Origin: Immundisolibacter cernigliae
Lineage (GTDB): Bacteria > Pseudomonadota > Gammaproteobacteria > Immundisolibacterales > Immundisolibacteraceae
DNA: 64,000 nucleotides
Assembly (NCBI RefSeq): GCF_001697225.1
Contig: NZ_CP014671.1
Location: 1,984,001 to 2,048,000 of the forward strand
Direction: 5' to 3'
Made by a program: the position numbers and the translations under genes. This document shows, piece by piece, positions 29,956-38,516 of this stretch; positions within the stretch are counted from its first letter, which is position 1, and the number at the start of each line of letters is the position of its first letter. Below the pieces are notes generated by a model. The model saw only the letters and a program-made list of their open reading frames with translations, ran no database searches and was not told the origin of the DNA.

Positions 29956-30750
29956 ATGGCCGTCACCCTCGATACCCTGCGCAAGATGAAGCAGGCCGGC
30001 CAGCGCATCGCCTCGCTGACCGCTTACGACTACTCCTTCGCCCGCCTGCTGGAAGCCGCGGCCGTCGACGTGGTGCTGGTCGGCGATTCGCTGGGCAACG
30101 TCATCCAGGGTCAGGCCACCACGGTGCCGGTGACGCTGGACGAGATGGTCTATCACACCCGTTGTGTGGCGCGCGGCCTGGAGCGGGCCTTGCTGCTGGC
30201 CGATCTGCCGTTCATGAGTTACCAGGAAAGCCCGCAGCAGGCGCTGCGCAGCGCCGGCCGGCTGATGAAGGAAGGCCTGGCGCACATGGTCAAGCTCGAG
30301 GGCGGTGCCGCGATGGCGCCGACGGTCGAGTTCTTGGTCGAGCGCGGCGTACCGGTGTGCGGCCACCTTGGCCTGACGCCGCAGTCTGTGCACCAACTGG
30401 GCGGCTACAAGGTGCAGGGCCGTGGCGAGGCGGCCGCGCAGCGCCTGCGCGACGACGCGCTGGCCCTGCAGCAGGCCGGCGCCGCGCTGCTGGTGCTCGA
30501 AGCCGTGCCGCGCGCCCTGGCGGCGCAGCTCACCCGTGACCTTGCCATCCCCACCATCGGCATCGGCGCCGGCGTGGACTGCGACGGCCAGGTGCTGGTG
30601 TTGCAGGATGCTCTGGGCATGAATCCGACGCCGGCGCGCTTCGTGCGCAATTTTCTGGCTGGCCACGACGACCTGGGCGCGGCGATTGCAGCCTACGTGC
30701 AGGCGGTCAAGGACGGCAGTTTCCCGGCCGCCGAGCACGGCTACGACTGA
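29956..30750 (+). CDS. panB: 3-methyl-2-oxobutanoate hydroxymethyltransferase
   Basis: First committed step of pantothenate synthesis: hydroxymethylation of ketoisovalerate from methylene-THF. It is 264 aa. [40 protein letters not shown] and [20 protein letters not shown] are canonical. A TTGCGG-16-TAGAAT promoter-like pair lies at 29883-29910. Stop and panC start overlap (TGATG type). Confidence 0.97.
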   Translation: MAVTLDTLRKMKQAGQRIASLTAYDYSFARLLEAAAVDVVLVGDSLGNVIQGQATTVPVTLDEMVYHTRCVARGLERALLLADLPFMSYQESPQQALRSAGRLMKEGLAHMVKLEGGAAMAPTVEFLVERGVPVCGHLGLTPQSVHQLGGYKVQGRGEAAAQRLRDDALALQQAGAALLVLEAVPRALAAQLTRDLAIPTIGIGAGVDCDGQVLVLQDALGMNPTPARFVRNFLAGHDDLGAAIAAYVQAVKDGSFPAAEHGYD

Positions 30751-31631
30751 TGCTGCACATAAGCGACGCGGCCACGCTGCGCGCCACGCTGCGCGCCACG
30801 CTGCGTGGCTGGCGGGCGGCCGGTGAGCGTGTTGCCCTGGTGCCGACCATGGGCAATATCCACGAGGGCCATTTGCGTCTGGTCGACGCTGCCCGCGCGC
30901 AGGCGGCGCGGGTGGTGGTCAGCGTGTTCGTGAATCCGACCCAGTTCGACCGCGCGGACGATTTCGAGCGCTATCCGCGCACGCTGGAGGCAGACGCCTG
31001 GGCGCTGGCGAGTCGCGGCGCGGACCTGCTGTTCACGCCCGATGTCGAGACGCTGTACCCGCACGGCCTGGATCTGGCCGCCTACGTCGAGCCGACGCAC
31101 AGCGCCCAGCCGCTGGAGGGCGAGTTCCGCCCCGGCCATTTCCGCGGCATGGCCACCGTGGTGACCAAGTTGCTGAACCTGGTGCAGCCGGATTGCGCGG
31201 TGTTCGGCGAGAAAGACTACCAGCAGCTCGCCGTGGTGCGGGCGTTGGTGCGCGAGCTGCTGCTGCCGGTCGAGATCATCGGGCTCGCGACCGTGCGCGA
31301 GGCGGATGGTGTGGCCATGAGTTCGCGCAACCAGTACCTGACGCCGGCCGAGCGCGCACTGGCGCCGCGCCTTTATCAGGCGCTGCTGGCGGCAGCCGGC
31401 GAGGGCGCGGCAGCCGACGCGCCGCTGCCCGCCATCGAGGCCTACCACACGGCAGCCCTGAACGACGCGGGTTTCCGTGTTGAATATTTCCGTTTTCGCA
31501 ATGCACAATTGGCGCCCCCCGCGACGGCCGATGGCCGACGTGTGGTATTAACCGCCGCCTGGCTGGGGAAGGCCAGGCTGATCGACAACCACCCGTTCGA
31601 TGTCGCCCGCGGCCAGGGAACGCCGGGCTGA
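30750..31631 (+). CDS. panC: Pantothenate synthetase
   Basis: Condenses pantoate and beta-alanine using ATP. It is 293 aa. The ATP site is VPTMGNIHEGHLRLV near residue 30 (HEGH), followed by FVNPTQFDRADDFERYPRT, the catalytic GEKDYQQL near 152 and SSRNQYLTPAER near 190. An in-frame 12-base triplication near the start gives ATLRATLRATLR (30776-30811 region), an N-terminal oddity. It overlaps panB by one base. Confidence 0.96.
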   Translation: MLHISDAATLRATLRATLRGWRAAGERVALVPTMGNIHEGHLRLVDAARAQAARVVVSVFVNPTQFDRADDFERYPRTLEADAWALASRGADLLFTPDVETLYPHGLDLAAYVEPTHSAQPLEGEFRPGHFRGMATVVTKLLNLVQPDCAVFGEKDYQQLAVVRALVRELLLPVEIIGLATVREADGVAMSSRNQYLTPAERALAPRLYQALLAAAGEGAAADAPLPAIEAYHTAALNDAGFRVEYFRFRNAQLAPPATADGRRVVLTAAWLGKARLIDNHPFDVARGQGTPG

Positions 31632-31664
31632 TCGTCCACACGCCAGTCACCGCAGGTACAGGCA

Positions 31665-32045
31665 ATGATTCAGTACATGCTGAAGGCCAAGCTGCACCGG
31701 GTCACCGTGACCCGGGTCGAGCTTGACTACGAGGGCTCCTGCGCCATCGATGCCGACCTTCTGGACGCGGCCGGCATCCGTGAGTACGAGCAGATCGACA
31801 TCTACAACATCGCCAACGGCGAGCGGTTCACGACCTACGCCATCCGCGCCGAGCGCGGCAGCCGGGTCATTTCCGTGAACGGCGCCGCCGCCCACAAGGC
31901 GAGCGTGGGCGACAAGGTCATCATCGCCGCCTACTGCGGCCTGGATCGTGCCGAGGTGCTGATCCACAAACCGCGCCTGGTCTATGTGGACGCCGACAAC
32001 GGCATCACCCGCATCGGCAACGACATTCCGGAACAGGCGGCCTGA
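31665..32045 (+). CDS. panD: Aspartate 1-decarboxylase
   Basis: Makes beta-alanine from aspartate, completing panBCD. It is 126 aa. Gly24-Ser25 in DYEGSCAID is the self-cleavage site that generates the pyruvoyl cofactor from Ser25. Further conserved residues are [19 protein letters not shown] and the C-terminal [20 protein letters not shown]. It lies 33 bases after panC and is the last gene of the pathway here. Confidence 0.97.
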   Translation: MIQYMLKAKLHRVTVTRVELDYEGSCAIDADLLDAAGIREYEQIDIYNIANGERFTTYAIRAERGSRVISVNGAAAHKASVGDKVIIAAYCGLDRAEVLIHKPRLVYVDADNGITRIGNDIPEQAA

Positions 32046-32194
32046 GCCGCCGACTCCTGCCCAGTCTGTATTCCGACCGGCGTGCCCGCCGCTCGGTAGC
32101 TCCCCGAAGGCCGCATCGGGCCAGCATTTGAGCGTATAAAAAGCGCAAAAGGCACCGCTGCCCGGCGCAGCGCTGCCCAAAGGGAGGAGACCCC

Positions 32195-33274
32195 ATGCGC
32201 AGATTGCTGCTGCCCGGCGCCCTGCTGGGCCTGCTGCTGGCCGGCCCGGCACCCGGTGCCGACGAAGCCGCCGCGGTGTCCGTGGCCACACTCGAACACG
32301 CCCCGCCGCAGGCGCAGCTGGTGCTGCCCGGCACCGTGCTGGCGCGGCGCAGCGCCTTGCTGTCGGTGGAAGTGGCCGGCGTGGTATCGCAGCTGGCGGT
32401 CGACGACGGCGATACGGTACGCGCCGGCGACCTGTTGCTGCGCCTGCGCGACCGCCCGCAAGCCCTCGCGCTGCGGGCCGCGCGGGCCGACGCACAACGC
32501 GCGCGGGCGGCGGTCGACCTGGCCACCGTGCAGGAGCGCCGCCAGACGCAACTGGTGGCGCAGAAGATGACGCCGCAGGACAGCTTCGACCAGGCGCGGG
32601 CGCAGCGGCGCCAGGCACAGGCCGATGCCGCCGCTGCCAATGCCCGCGTGGCCTTGCTCGAAGACGAACTCGCCCGCCACGCGCTGAAGGCCCCCTTCGA
32701 TGGCGTGATCAGCCGCAAGCACACGGAACTTGGCGCCTGGGTGCGGCCCGGTGACGGCGTGCTGGAGCTGGTCGAGACGGCGCCACTGCGGGTGGAATTC
32801 GCCCTGCCGCAAATCCACTACGCCACGGTCAGGCCGGGCACGCCGGTCGAGCTGCGCTTCGATGCCGTGCCCGGCGAGCCGATCATGGCCAGCGTATCGC
32901 GTCTGATCCCGGTCGGTCACGAGGCGGCGCGCAGCTTTCGGGTGCGCGTCGAGCTGCCCAATCCCCAGCAGGTTTATGCGCCCGGCATGTCGGTGGACGT
33001 GACGCTGCCCACCACAACCGCCGACACCGCGCCGGTCGCCACGGTTCCGGTCGACGCCCTGGTGCGCGACGCCGATGGCGGCGCCGTGGTGTGGGCGGTG
33101 CAGGGCGAGGGCGATGCGCTGCAGGCCGCGCCCGTTCCGGTGCGACCGGGCCGTGCACTCGGCGATCGGGTCGAGTTGCTGGGCAGCGAGCTGCCGCCCG
33201 GCACACGGGTCGTCGTGCAAGGCAACGAACGCCTGCGCCCCGGCCAGGCGCTGCGCATCGTCGGCGGCTCCTGA
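32195..33274 (+). CDS. RND efflux periplasmic adaptor (membrane fusion protein)
   Basis: A 359 aa adaptor linking an RND pump to an outer-membrane channel. The signal peptide is MRRLLLPGALLGLLLAGPAPGA, with no lipobox Cys. The lipoyl-like half motif VEVAGVVSQLAVDDGDTVRAG is near residue 62, a coiled-coil hairpin spans about 95-155, and the second lipoyl half is APFDGVISRKHTELGAWVRPG near 165. A C-terminal beta-barrel and membrane-proximal domain follow. AGGGAGGAG-like ribosome-binding site. It lies 7 bases before the pump gene; no OprM-type channel gene is in the window. Confidence 0.92.
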   Translation: MRRLLLPGALLGLLLAGPAPGADEAAAVSVATLEHAPPQAQLVLPGTVLARRSALLSVEVAGVVSQLAVDDGDTVRAGDLLLRLRDRPQALALRAARADAQRARAAVDLATVQERRQTQLVAQKMTPQDSFDQARAQRRQAQADAAAANARVALLEDELARHALKAPFDGVISRKHTELGAWVRPGDGVLELVETAPLRVEFALPQIHYATVRPGTPVELRFDAVPGEPIMASVSRLIPVGHEAARSFRVRVELPNPQQVYAPGMSVDVTLPTTTADTAPVATVPVDALVRDADGGAVVWAVQGEGDALQAAPVPVRPGRALGDRVELLGSELPPGTRVVVQGNERLRPGQALRIVGGS

Positions 33275-33281
33275 GGCGGCC

Positions 33282-36200
33282 ATGCTGGAAGGCATCATCC
33301 GGCACGGCGTGGTGGTGGCGGTCGCCGCGCTGGTGGTGTGCCTGCTCGGCGCGGCGGCCATATTCCGGGTGCCGGTGCAGATGATCCCGGACATGGACAT
33401 CACCTCGCTCACCGTCACCACCGCCTGGCCCGGCGCGGCGCCGCAGGACGTGGAGCGCGAGATCCTTATCGAGCAGGAGGAGTACCTGCGCTCGATCCCG
33501 GGCCTGGCGCGCATGACCGCCGAGGCCACCACAGGCGGCGCCAGCATCGAGCTCGAATTCGGCCTGGGCCGGAACCTCAGCGAAGTGCTGGCGCTGACCA
33601 ACAACGCGCTGTCGCAGGTGCCCCGCTACCCGGACAACGTGGACCGGCCGCGCATCTTCACCACGGCGTTCTCCGACAACTATTTCATGTTCTATGTGAT
33701 CCAGCCGGCGGCGGGCAATCCGCGCGGGCTGGACATCGAAGGCCAGTTCGACTTCGTCGAGGACCACGTGAAGGCGGCGCTCGAGCGCACGCCGGGCGTG
33801 GCGGAGGTCAAGGTCGAAGGCGGCGCCGAGCGCCAGTTGCGGGTGTACGTGGACCCGGCCCGTCTGGCGCAGCGGCGCATTCGCCTCAGCGAACTGCGCG
33901 ATGCCCTGCTGGCCCGCAACCAGGACATGTCCGGCGGCGACATCGACGCCGGCAAGCGCCGCTACCTGGTGCGCACGCTGGGCCGTTTCGAGGACGTCGC
34001 AGACGTGCAGGACACCATCGTCGCCCAGCGCGACGGCACCCCGGTGTATGTGCGCGATCTGGCGCGGACCGAACTGACGCACGCGGAGCTGCGCACGCAT
34101 TCGCGCTTTGGCGGCGAGCCGGGCCTGATGGTGATGGTCAAGAAGCAGCGCGGCACCAACGTGGTGGAGGTCGAGCGGGCCGTCACGGCCACTGCGCAGC
34201 GCCTGCAGCAGACCGTCCTGCCGGCGGCCGGCCTGCAGATGCACCTGATGCACTCGGACGTCAATTACGTGCGCCAGGCGGTCGGCGTGGTGCGCGAGAA
34301 CCTGATCCTGGGCGCCTTGCTGGCGGTGCTGGCGCTGTACCTGTTCCTGCGCCGGGCGACGCCGACGCTGATCGGCGCGCTCGGCATTCCGGTGGCCACG
34401 CTGGCCGCCTTCATCGGCCTGCTGTGGGCCGGGCGCACCATCAACGTGGTGTCCCTGGCCGGGGTGGCGCTGGCCATCGGCATGACGCTCGACAACAACA
34501 TCGTGGTGCTGGAGAACATCCACCGCCACCGCGCCGCCGGCCGCCGTGGGCTGGACGCGGTGCTGGCCGGAACGCGCGAGGTGTGGGGCGCGGTGCTCGC
34601 TTCCACCGCCACCACGGTGATCGTGTTCATCCCGCTGCTGCTGGTGCGCGAGGAGGCCGGCCAGCTGTACTCGGACATCGCGATTGCGATTTCCGCCGCC
34701 ATCATCGCCTCGCTGCTGGTGGCGCTGACCCTGGTGCCGGTGGCCGAGGCGCGCTTTGCCAGTGCGGCCGGCGAGGCGCCCACGACGGGCCTGTTGCAAC
34801 GCGTTGGCCAGGGCTTTGCCGGCGTCTACACGCGCCTGCTCGGCTGGCTGCTGCGCAGTCGCGCCCGCAGCGCCGGCTACGTGGCCGCGGTCGCGCTGGT
34901 TGCCGGCGCGGTGGCGCTGCTGCTGACGCCGCGCGCCGAGTACCTGCCGGAGGGCGAGGAGGCGGTCACGTTCTCGATGCTGTTCCCGCCGCCGGGTTAC
35001 AACCTGGCCACCATGGACCGCATCGGGCGCGAAATCGACGCCGTCTTTGCGCCGCATCTGGGGCGCGAGGCGGCCGATTTCGATCCGGCCCGCGACGACA
35101 TCCCGCCGCTGCGCTGGTTCATGACCAACGCCAGCGCGGGAGGGCTGGAGATCATCGCCGGCACGCGCGACCGCGCGCACATCACGCCGCTGATCGAGAC
35201 GCTCGGCCGGCGCTTTGCCGACTACCCGGGCATGATCTCGTTCTCGGCCCGCGGCTCGATCTTCTCCGGCAACGAGGGCGGCACGCGCAGCATGGAACTC
35301 GATATTTCCGGCGAGAACCTGCAGCAGTTGTTCGATCTGGGCCTGAAGGCGTTCCTGAAAACGCGCGAGGTGCTGCACGACCCGCAAATCCTGCCCGACC
35401 CACCCAGCCTGAGCCTGGGCCAGCCGTTCATCGAAGTGCGCCCGGACTGGGAGCGGGCGGCGGAACTGGGCCTGGGCGCGGACGAGCTGGGCTACCTGGT
35501 ATGGGCGCTGGCCGACGGCGCCTATCACGACGACTTCTACCTGGGCGACCGCAAGGTGGACCTGTTCCTGTACGGCAGCGAGCGGCCGCCGCAGCGCCCG
35601 GCCGACCTTGCCGCACTGCCGCTGTATACCGAGCGCGGCGGCATCGTGCCGCTGTCGGCGGTGGCGCAGCTGCGCGAGACCGTCGATACCGACACCATTC
35701 GTCGCCTGAACGGCCAGCGCACGGTGACCCTGAACATCGTCTCGCCCAGCGACATGCCGCTCGAAACGGCGGTGCAGAAGGTCGAGATCGAGGTGATCGG
35801 CGCCCTGCGCGCGGCCGGCCAGGTGCCCGCCGGCGTGCACATCACCATTGGCGGCGCCAGCGACAAGCTGGCCGCCACCCGCGCCGCGCTGGCCGACAAC
35901 ATGCTGCTGGCCTTGGCGCTGACCTACCTGATCATGGTCGCCATCCTGCGCCACTGGGGTTACCCGCTGGTCATCATGCTGACCGTGCCGCTCGGCTATG
36001 CGGGCGGCGTGCTGGGCCTTTGGGTGATGAACGCGGTCGGCATTGCGGCCACCTTCGACATGATCACGGTGCTTGGATTTCTGGTGCTGATCGGCGTGGT
36101 GGTGAACAACCCGATCCTGCTGGTGGAGCGGCACCGCGAGAATCTGGCCGCCGGCCGGACGCCGGTCGATGCCCTGCTGGACGCCGCCCGCACCCGCCTG

Positions 36201-36407
36201 CGGCCGATCATGATGACCACGTTGACCACGCTGTTCGGCCTGTTTCCGCTGGTGTTTCTGCCGCGCGAGGGCACCGAGCTGTACCGGGGGCTGGGCATCG
36301 TGCTGCTGTTCGGGCTGCTGTTCTCGACCCTGGTGACGCTCAGCTTCACGCCGTGCCTGCTCAGAGTGCTGCGCCGCGACGGCCCGCAGACAGCGCACCC
36401 GGCGTGA
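33282..36407 (+). CDS. RND efflux transporter permease
   Basis: Proton-driven inner-membrane pump, 1041 aa, the AcrB/MdtB-like length. The start MLEGIIRHGVVVAVAALVV is the first membrane helix. Two large periplasmic loops and about 12 helices are visible. In helix 4 the usual Asp-Asp proton relay reads GMTLDNNIVVLENIHRH, that is Asp-Asn, a variant seen in some HAE-type subfamilies. PTSPW-like conserved loop features are present. It forms an operon with the adaptor. The substrate is unknown. Confidence 0.93.
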   Translation: MLEGIIRHGVVVAVAALVVCLLGAAAIFRVPVQMIPDMDITSLTVTTAWPGAAPQDVEREILIEQEEYLRSIPGLARMTAEATTGGASIELEFGLGRNLSEVLALTNNALSQVPRYPDNVDRPRIFTTAFSDNYFMFYVIQPAAGNPRGLDIEGQFDFVEDHVKAALERTPGVAEVKVEGGAERQLRVYVDPARLAQRRIRLSELRDALLARNQDMSGGDIDAGKRRYLVRTLGRFEDVADVQDTIVAQRDGTPVYVRDLARTELTHAELRTHSRFGGEPGLMVMVKKQRGTNVVEVERAVTATAQRLQQTVLPAAGLQMHLMHSDVNYVRQAVGVVRENLILGALLAVLALYLFLRRATPTLIGALGIPVATLAAFIGLLWAGRTINVVSLAGVALAIGMTLDNNIVVLENIHRHRAAGRRGLDAVLAGTREVWGAVLASTATTVIVFIPLLLVREEAGQLYSDIAIAISAAIIASLLVALTLVPVAEARFASAAGEAPTTGLLQRVGQGFAGVYTRLLGWLLRSRARSAGYVAAVALVAGAVALLLTPRAEYLPEGEEAVTFSMLFPPPGYNLATMDRIGREIDAVFAPHLGREAADFDPARDDIPPLRWFMTNASAGGLEIIAGTRDRAHITPLIETLGRRFADYPGMISFSARGSIFSGNEGGTRSMELDISGENLQQLFDLGLKAFLKTREVLHDPQILPDPPSLSLGQPFIEVRPDWERAAELGLGADELGYLVWALADGAYHDDFYLGDRKVDLFLYGSERPPQRPADLAALPLYTERGGIVPLSAVAQLRETVDTDTIRRLNGQRTVTLNIVSPSDMPLETAVQKVEIEVIGALRAAGQVPAGVHITIGGASDKLAATRAALADNMLLALALTYLIMVAILRHWGYPLVIMLTVPLGYAGGVLGLWVMNAVGIAATFDMITVLGFLVLIGVVVNNPILLVERHRENLAAGRTPVDALLDAARTRLRPIMMTTLTTLFGLFPLVFLPREGTELYRGLGIVLLFGLLFSTLVTLSFTPCLLRVLRRDGPQTAHPA

Positions 36408-36473
36408 GGTGTCAACTCGCTGCCGCTGGGGCGCGGTGCTACCCTGCCGCGCCCCGCCCAGGTCGCTGATCCG

Positions 36474-36851
36474 ATGTCTCCACCTCGACTGCCGCTGTTC
36501 CTGCTCGCCGCCTACGGCCTGATCGCGCTGGGCGAAGGCGCCTCGAGCGCGCTGGACAGCGGCGTCGGCACCGACCTGTCGCGGGCCGTCATCACCGTGG
36601 CTGGCGTGCTGTGGCTGCTGCACGGCCTGCGGCGCGCTCAGGCCTGGGCCTGGTGGCTGGCGACCGGCGGTGCGACGGTGTTTCTGATATCGGTCAGCAC
36701 CGCGCTGGTGATGGCCGGATTGGCCGGCCAACCGGCCAAGCTGCCGCCGTCGCTGTACGCCAAGAGCGCCCTGCTGCTGGGTGTCGCCTGCCTGCTGCTG
36801 CTGCCGGCCAGCCGGCGCCGCTATCTTGGCCGGCGCGACGCGGCATCCTGA
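36474..36851 (+). CDS. Small hydrophobic membrane protein, unrecognised
   Basis: A 125 aa protein with about three to four predicted helices: PLFLLAAYGLIALGEG, VITVAGVLWLLHGL, ATVFLISVSTALVMAGLAG and ALLLGVACLLLLPA. No conserved motif was recognised. It lies 66 bases after the RND pump and 4 bases before the next gene, so it may belong to that transcript. Confidence 0.6.
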   Translation: MSPPRLPLFLLAAYGLIALGEGASSALDSGVGTDLSRAVITVAGVLWLLHGLRRAQAWAWWLATGGATVFLISVSTALVMAGLAGQPAKLPPSLYAKSALLLGVACLLLLPASRRRYLGRRDAAS

Positions 36852-36855
36852 TACC

Positions 36856-37452
36856 GTGTTCGGGCAAACGCCGGCGCAGCGCCTGGCGCGACGCTACCGC
36901 CGCGAAGGTGATGCCTATCTGGTGGAAGTGCACCTGCGCGAGCTGCGGGCGCTGTTCAACTCGCTCGACCCGGCGCCGTTCCTGGACAAGGACCTGGACG
37001 ATGAAGCCGAGCAGTACATCGTCGGCGCGGTGGAGGAATTCCCGCTCGGGACGCCGCTGAAGCTGGTGTTCCACGTGCCGGCCACCACACCGCGCGACCC
37101 CGGCCCGGCGTTGCTGGCGGACAGCATCCGCGGCTATTTCGATTACCGGGCGGCGCACGCCGGGCGGCGGCTCGATCTGCTGCTGCGCCAGGGGCGGCTG
37201 TCGCTGTTGATCGGCGTCGGTTTTCTGTTTGCCTGCCTGGGTGCGCGCGGCGTGGTGGTCGGAACCTTGACCGGCACCCTGCGCGACATCCTGGCCGAGG
37301 GCCTGCTGATCAGCGGCTGGGTCGCCATGTGGCGGCCGCTGCAGATATATCTTTACGACTGGTGGCCACTGGTCCGCCACCTGCGGATACTGCGCAAGAT
37401 TCGCGACCTGCCGGTGCAGCTGCGTGTCACCGGCCGGCTGCCCGACCGGTGA
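36856..37452 (+). CDS. Membrane-anchored protein of unknown function
   Basis: A 198 aa protein from GTG at 36856, four bases after the preceding stop. The N-terminal soluble part (LRALFNSLDPAPFLDKDLDD) is acidic. Two hydrophobic segments are near residues 115-160 (LSLLIGVGFLFACLGARGVV and EGLLISGWVAMWRPL). The C-terminus is basic. The family is not recognised. Tight packing suggests co-transcription with its neighbours. Confidence 0.65.
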   Translation: MFGQTPAQRLARRYRREGDAYLVEVHLRELRALFNSLDPAPFLDKDLDDEAEQYIVGAVEEFPLGTPLKLVFHVPATTPRDPGPALLADSIRGYFDYRAAHAGRRLDLLLRQGRLSLLIGVGFLFACLGARGVVVGTLTGTLRDILAEGLLISGWVAMWRPLQIYLYDWWPLVRHLRILRKIRDLPVQLRVTGRLPDR

Positions 37453-37457
37453 CCCCG

Positions 37458-37751
37458 ATGCCCGCCTACCTGATCTACCGCGCCCACGTGCACGACGCCG
37501 ACGCCTACCGTGCCTACATGGCGCGCACTCCCGACGCCATTGCCGCCTTCGGCGGACGGTTCCTGGCCCGCGGCGGCGCGACGCTGACCCTGGAAGGCGA
37601 GCCCGAGACGGCGCGCGTCATCATCGTGGAATTCCCGGACCTTGCCGCCGCACAGGCGTTCTATGATTCGGACATCTACCGGGCGGCGATACCGTTTCGC
37701 CAGGACGTGGCGGACGTACAGATGGTGGTTGTGGACGGACTTGCAACGTGA
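37458..37751 (+). CDS. DUF1330 family protein
   Basis: A 97 aa ferredoxin-like-fold protein. MPAYLIYRAHVHDADAYRAY, FGGRFLARGG and RVIIVEFPDLAAAQAFYDS are hallmark DUF1330 segments. Function is unknown; members are soluble stress- or catabolism-associated proteins. The stop overlaps the next GTG start by 4 bases. Confidence 0.88.
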   Translation: MPAYLIYRAHVHDADAYRAYMARTPDAIAAFGGRFLARGGATLTLEGEPETARVIIVEFPDLAAAQAFYDSDIYRAAIPFRQDVADVQMVVVDGLAT

Positions 37752-38101
37752 GCGACGCCGGCTTTGCAGTGCTGCGTACCGGCCTGCTGCTGACCCTGTC
37801 GAACGTGTTCATGACCTTCGCCTGGTACGCACACCTGCGCGAGCTGCAGCACAAACCATGGCTGGTGGCGGCCTTGATCAGCTGGGGCATCGCCCTGTTC
37901 GAGTACCTGCTGCAGGTGCCGGCCAACCGCCTGGGTTACGGCCCGCTCAGCCTGGCGCAGTTGAAGGTGATGCAGGAGATCATCGCGCTGTCGGTGTTCG
38001 TGCCGTTTGCGGTGTTCTACATGCGCCAGCCGCTGCGGCTGGATTACCTGTGGGCAGCGCTGTGCCTGGTCGGGGCCGCGTATTTCATCTTTCGGGGTTG
38101 A
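37748..38101 (+). CDS. DUF486/DMT-family small membrane protein
   Basis: A 117 aa protein with four helices. SNVFMTFAWYAHLRELQHKP, SWGIALFEYLLQVPANRLGY and KVMQEIIALSVFVPFAVFYM match the DUF486 family, related to small multidrug-resistance-like transporters. The GTG start at 37748 overlaps the DUF1330 stop (GTGA). Confidence 0.88.
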   Translation: MSDAGFAVLRTGLLLTLSNVFMTFAWYAHLRELQHKPWLVAALISWGIALFEYLLQVPANRLGYGPLSLAQLKVMQEIIALSVFVPFAVFYMRQPLRLDYLWAALCLVGAAYFIFRG

Positions 38102-38105
38102 GAGC

Positions 38106-38396
38106 ATGAAAATCCGGCCCGCGCTGATCCTGATGGCGGCATCTGTGCTGACGCAGGGCGCCTGGGCCGGCATACGCTGCGGCAGCAAGCTGATCGATGT
38201 CGGCGATTTTTCGGCCTACGTGCTCAGGCAGTGCGGTGAGCCCCAGTCCCGGCAGGTCGTGTCCGGCGCCGTGGGCGCGGACAGCCCGCTGGTCGAGCAG
38301 TGGGTCTACGACTTCGGGACCAGCAAGCCATTGCAAGTGCTGACCTTCGTTGGCGGGCGCCTGCAGCGGATCGAAGACGGCGGCCGGCCTCGCTGA
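38106..38396 (+). CDS. DUF2845 family secreted protein
   Basis: A 96 aa protein with signal peptide MKIRPALILMAASVLTQGAWA. The mature region RCGSKLIDVGDFSAYVLRQC and CGEPQSRQV resembles DUF2845 periplasmic proteins of unknown function. It lies 4 bases after DUF486 and is last of this short run. Confidence 0.8.
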   Translation: MKIRPALILMAASVLTQGAWAGIRCGSKLIDVGDFSAYVLRQCGEPQSRQVVSGAVGADSPLVEQWVYDFGTSKPLQVLTFVGGRLQRIEDGGRPR

Positions 38397-38400
38397 GTGA

Positions 38401-38435
38401 AGCGCTGAATAAATCCATCTGGATTTTCCAGCGCC
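38401..38435. repeat. Short palindromic repeat, GCGCTGA-AATCCA type, copy 1
   Basis: GCGCTG (38402-38407) and AAATCCA (38411-38417) pair with TGGATTT (38420-38426) and CAGCGC (38429-38434) around a 2-base loop. A related element lies at 52102-52137. It is between convergent genes. Confidence 0.6.
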
Positions 38436-38448
38436 ATCAGGAAAACCT

Positions 38449-38503
38449 TGTAGGAGCGCAGCTTTGCTGCGCGATGATCGCCCGGCGCAGCCGGGCTCCC
38501 ACA
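38449..38503. repeat. REP-like element with two internal hairpins
   Basis: Outer arms TGTAGGAGC (38449-38457) and GCTCCCACA (38495-38503) pair with one mismatch. Inside are hairpins GCGCAGC-TTT-GCTGCGC (38456-38472) and GCCCGG-CGCAG-CCGGGC (38480-38496). The outer end is shared with the inverted repeat at 21385. It also sits between convergent genes. Confidence 0.6.
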
Positions 38504-38516
38504 GTTTTCCGTTGGC

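Noticed and set aside
30769-30811. Short tandem repeat as a CRISPR-like or regulatory array
   Set aside because: It is an in-frame coding repeat with no spacers.
33282-36407. Loss of proton coupling in the RND pump because helix 4 has Asp-Asn
   Set aside because: The D-N form occurs in several RND subfamilies, so it is probably normal here.
32883-36731. A 1282-codon open frame on the minus strand opposite the RND pump
   Set aside because: It is low-complexity (Gln, His, Arg, Gly rich), lacks any recognisable domain and lies wholly opposite well-supported genes; long antisense frames are expected at this GC content.
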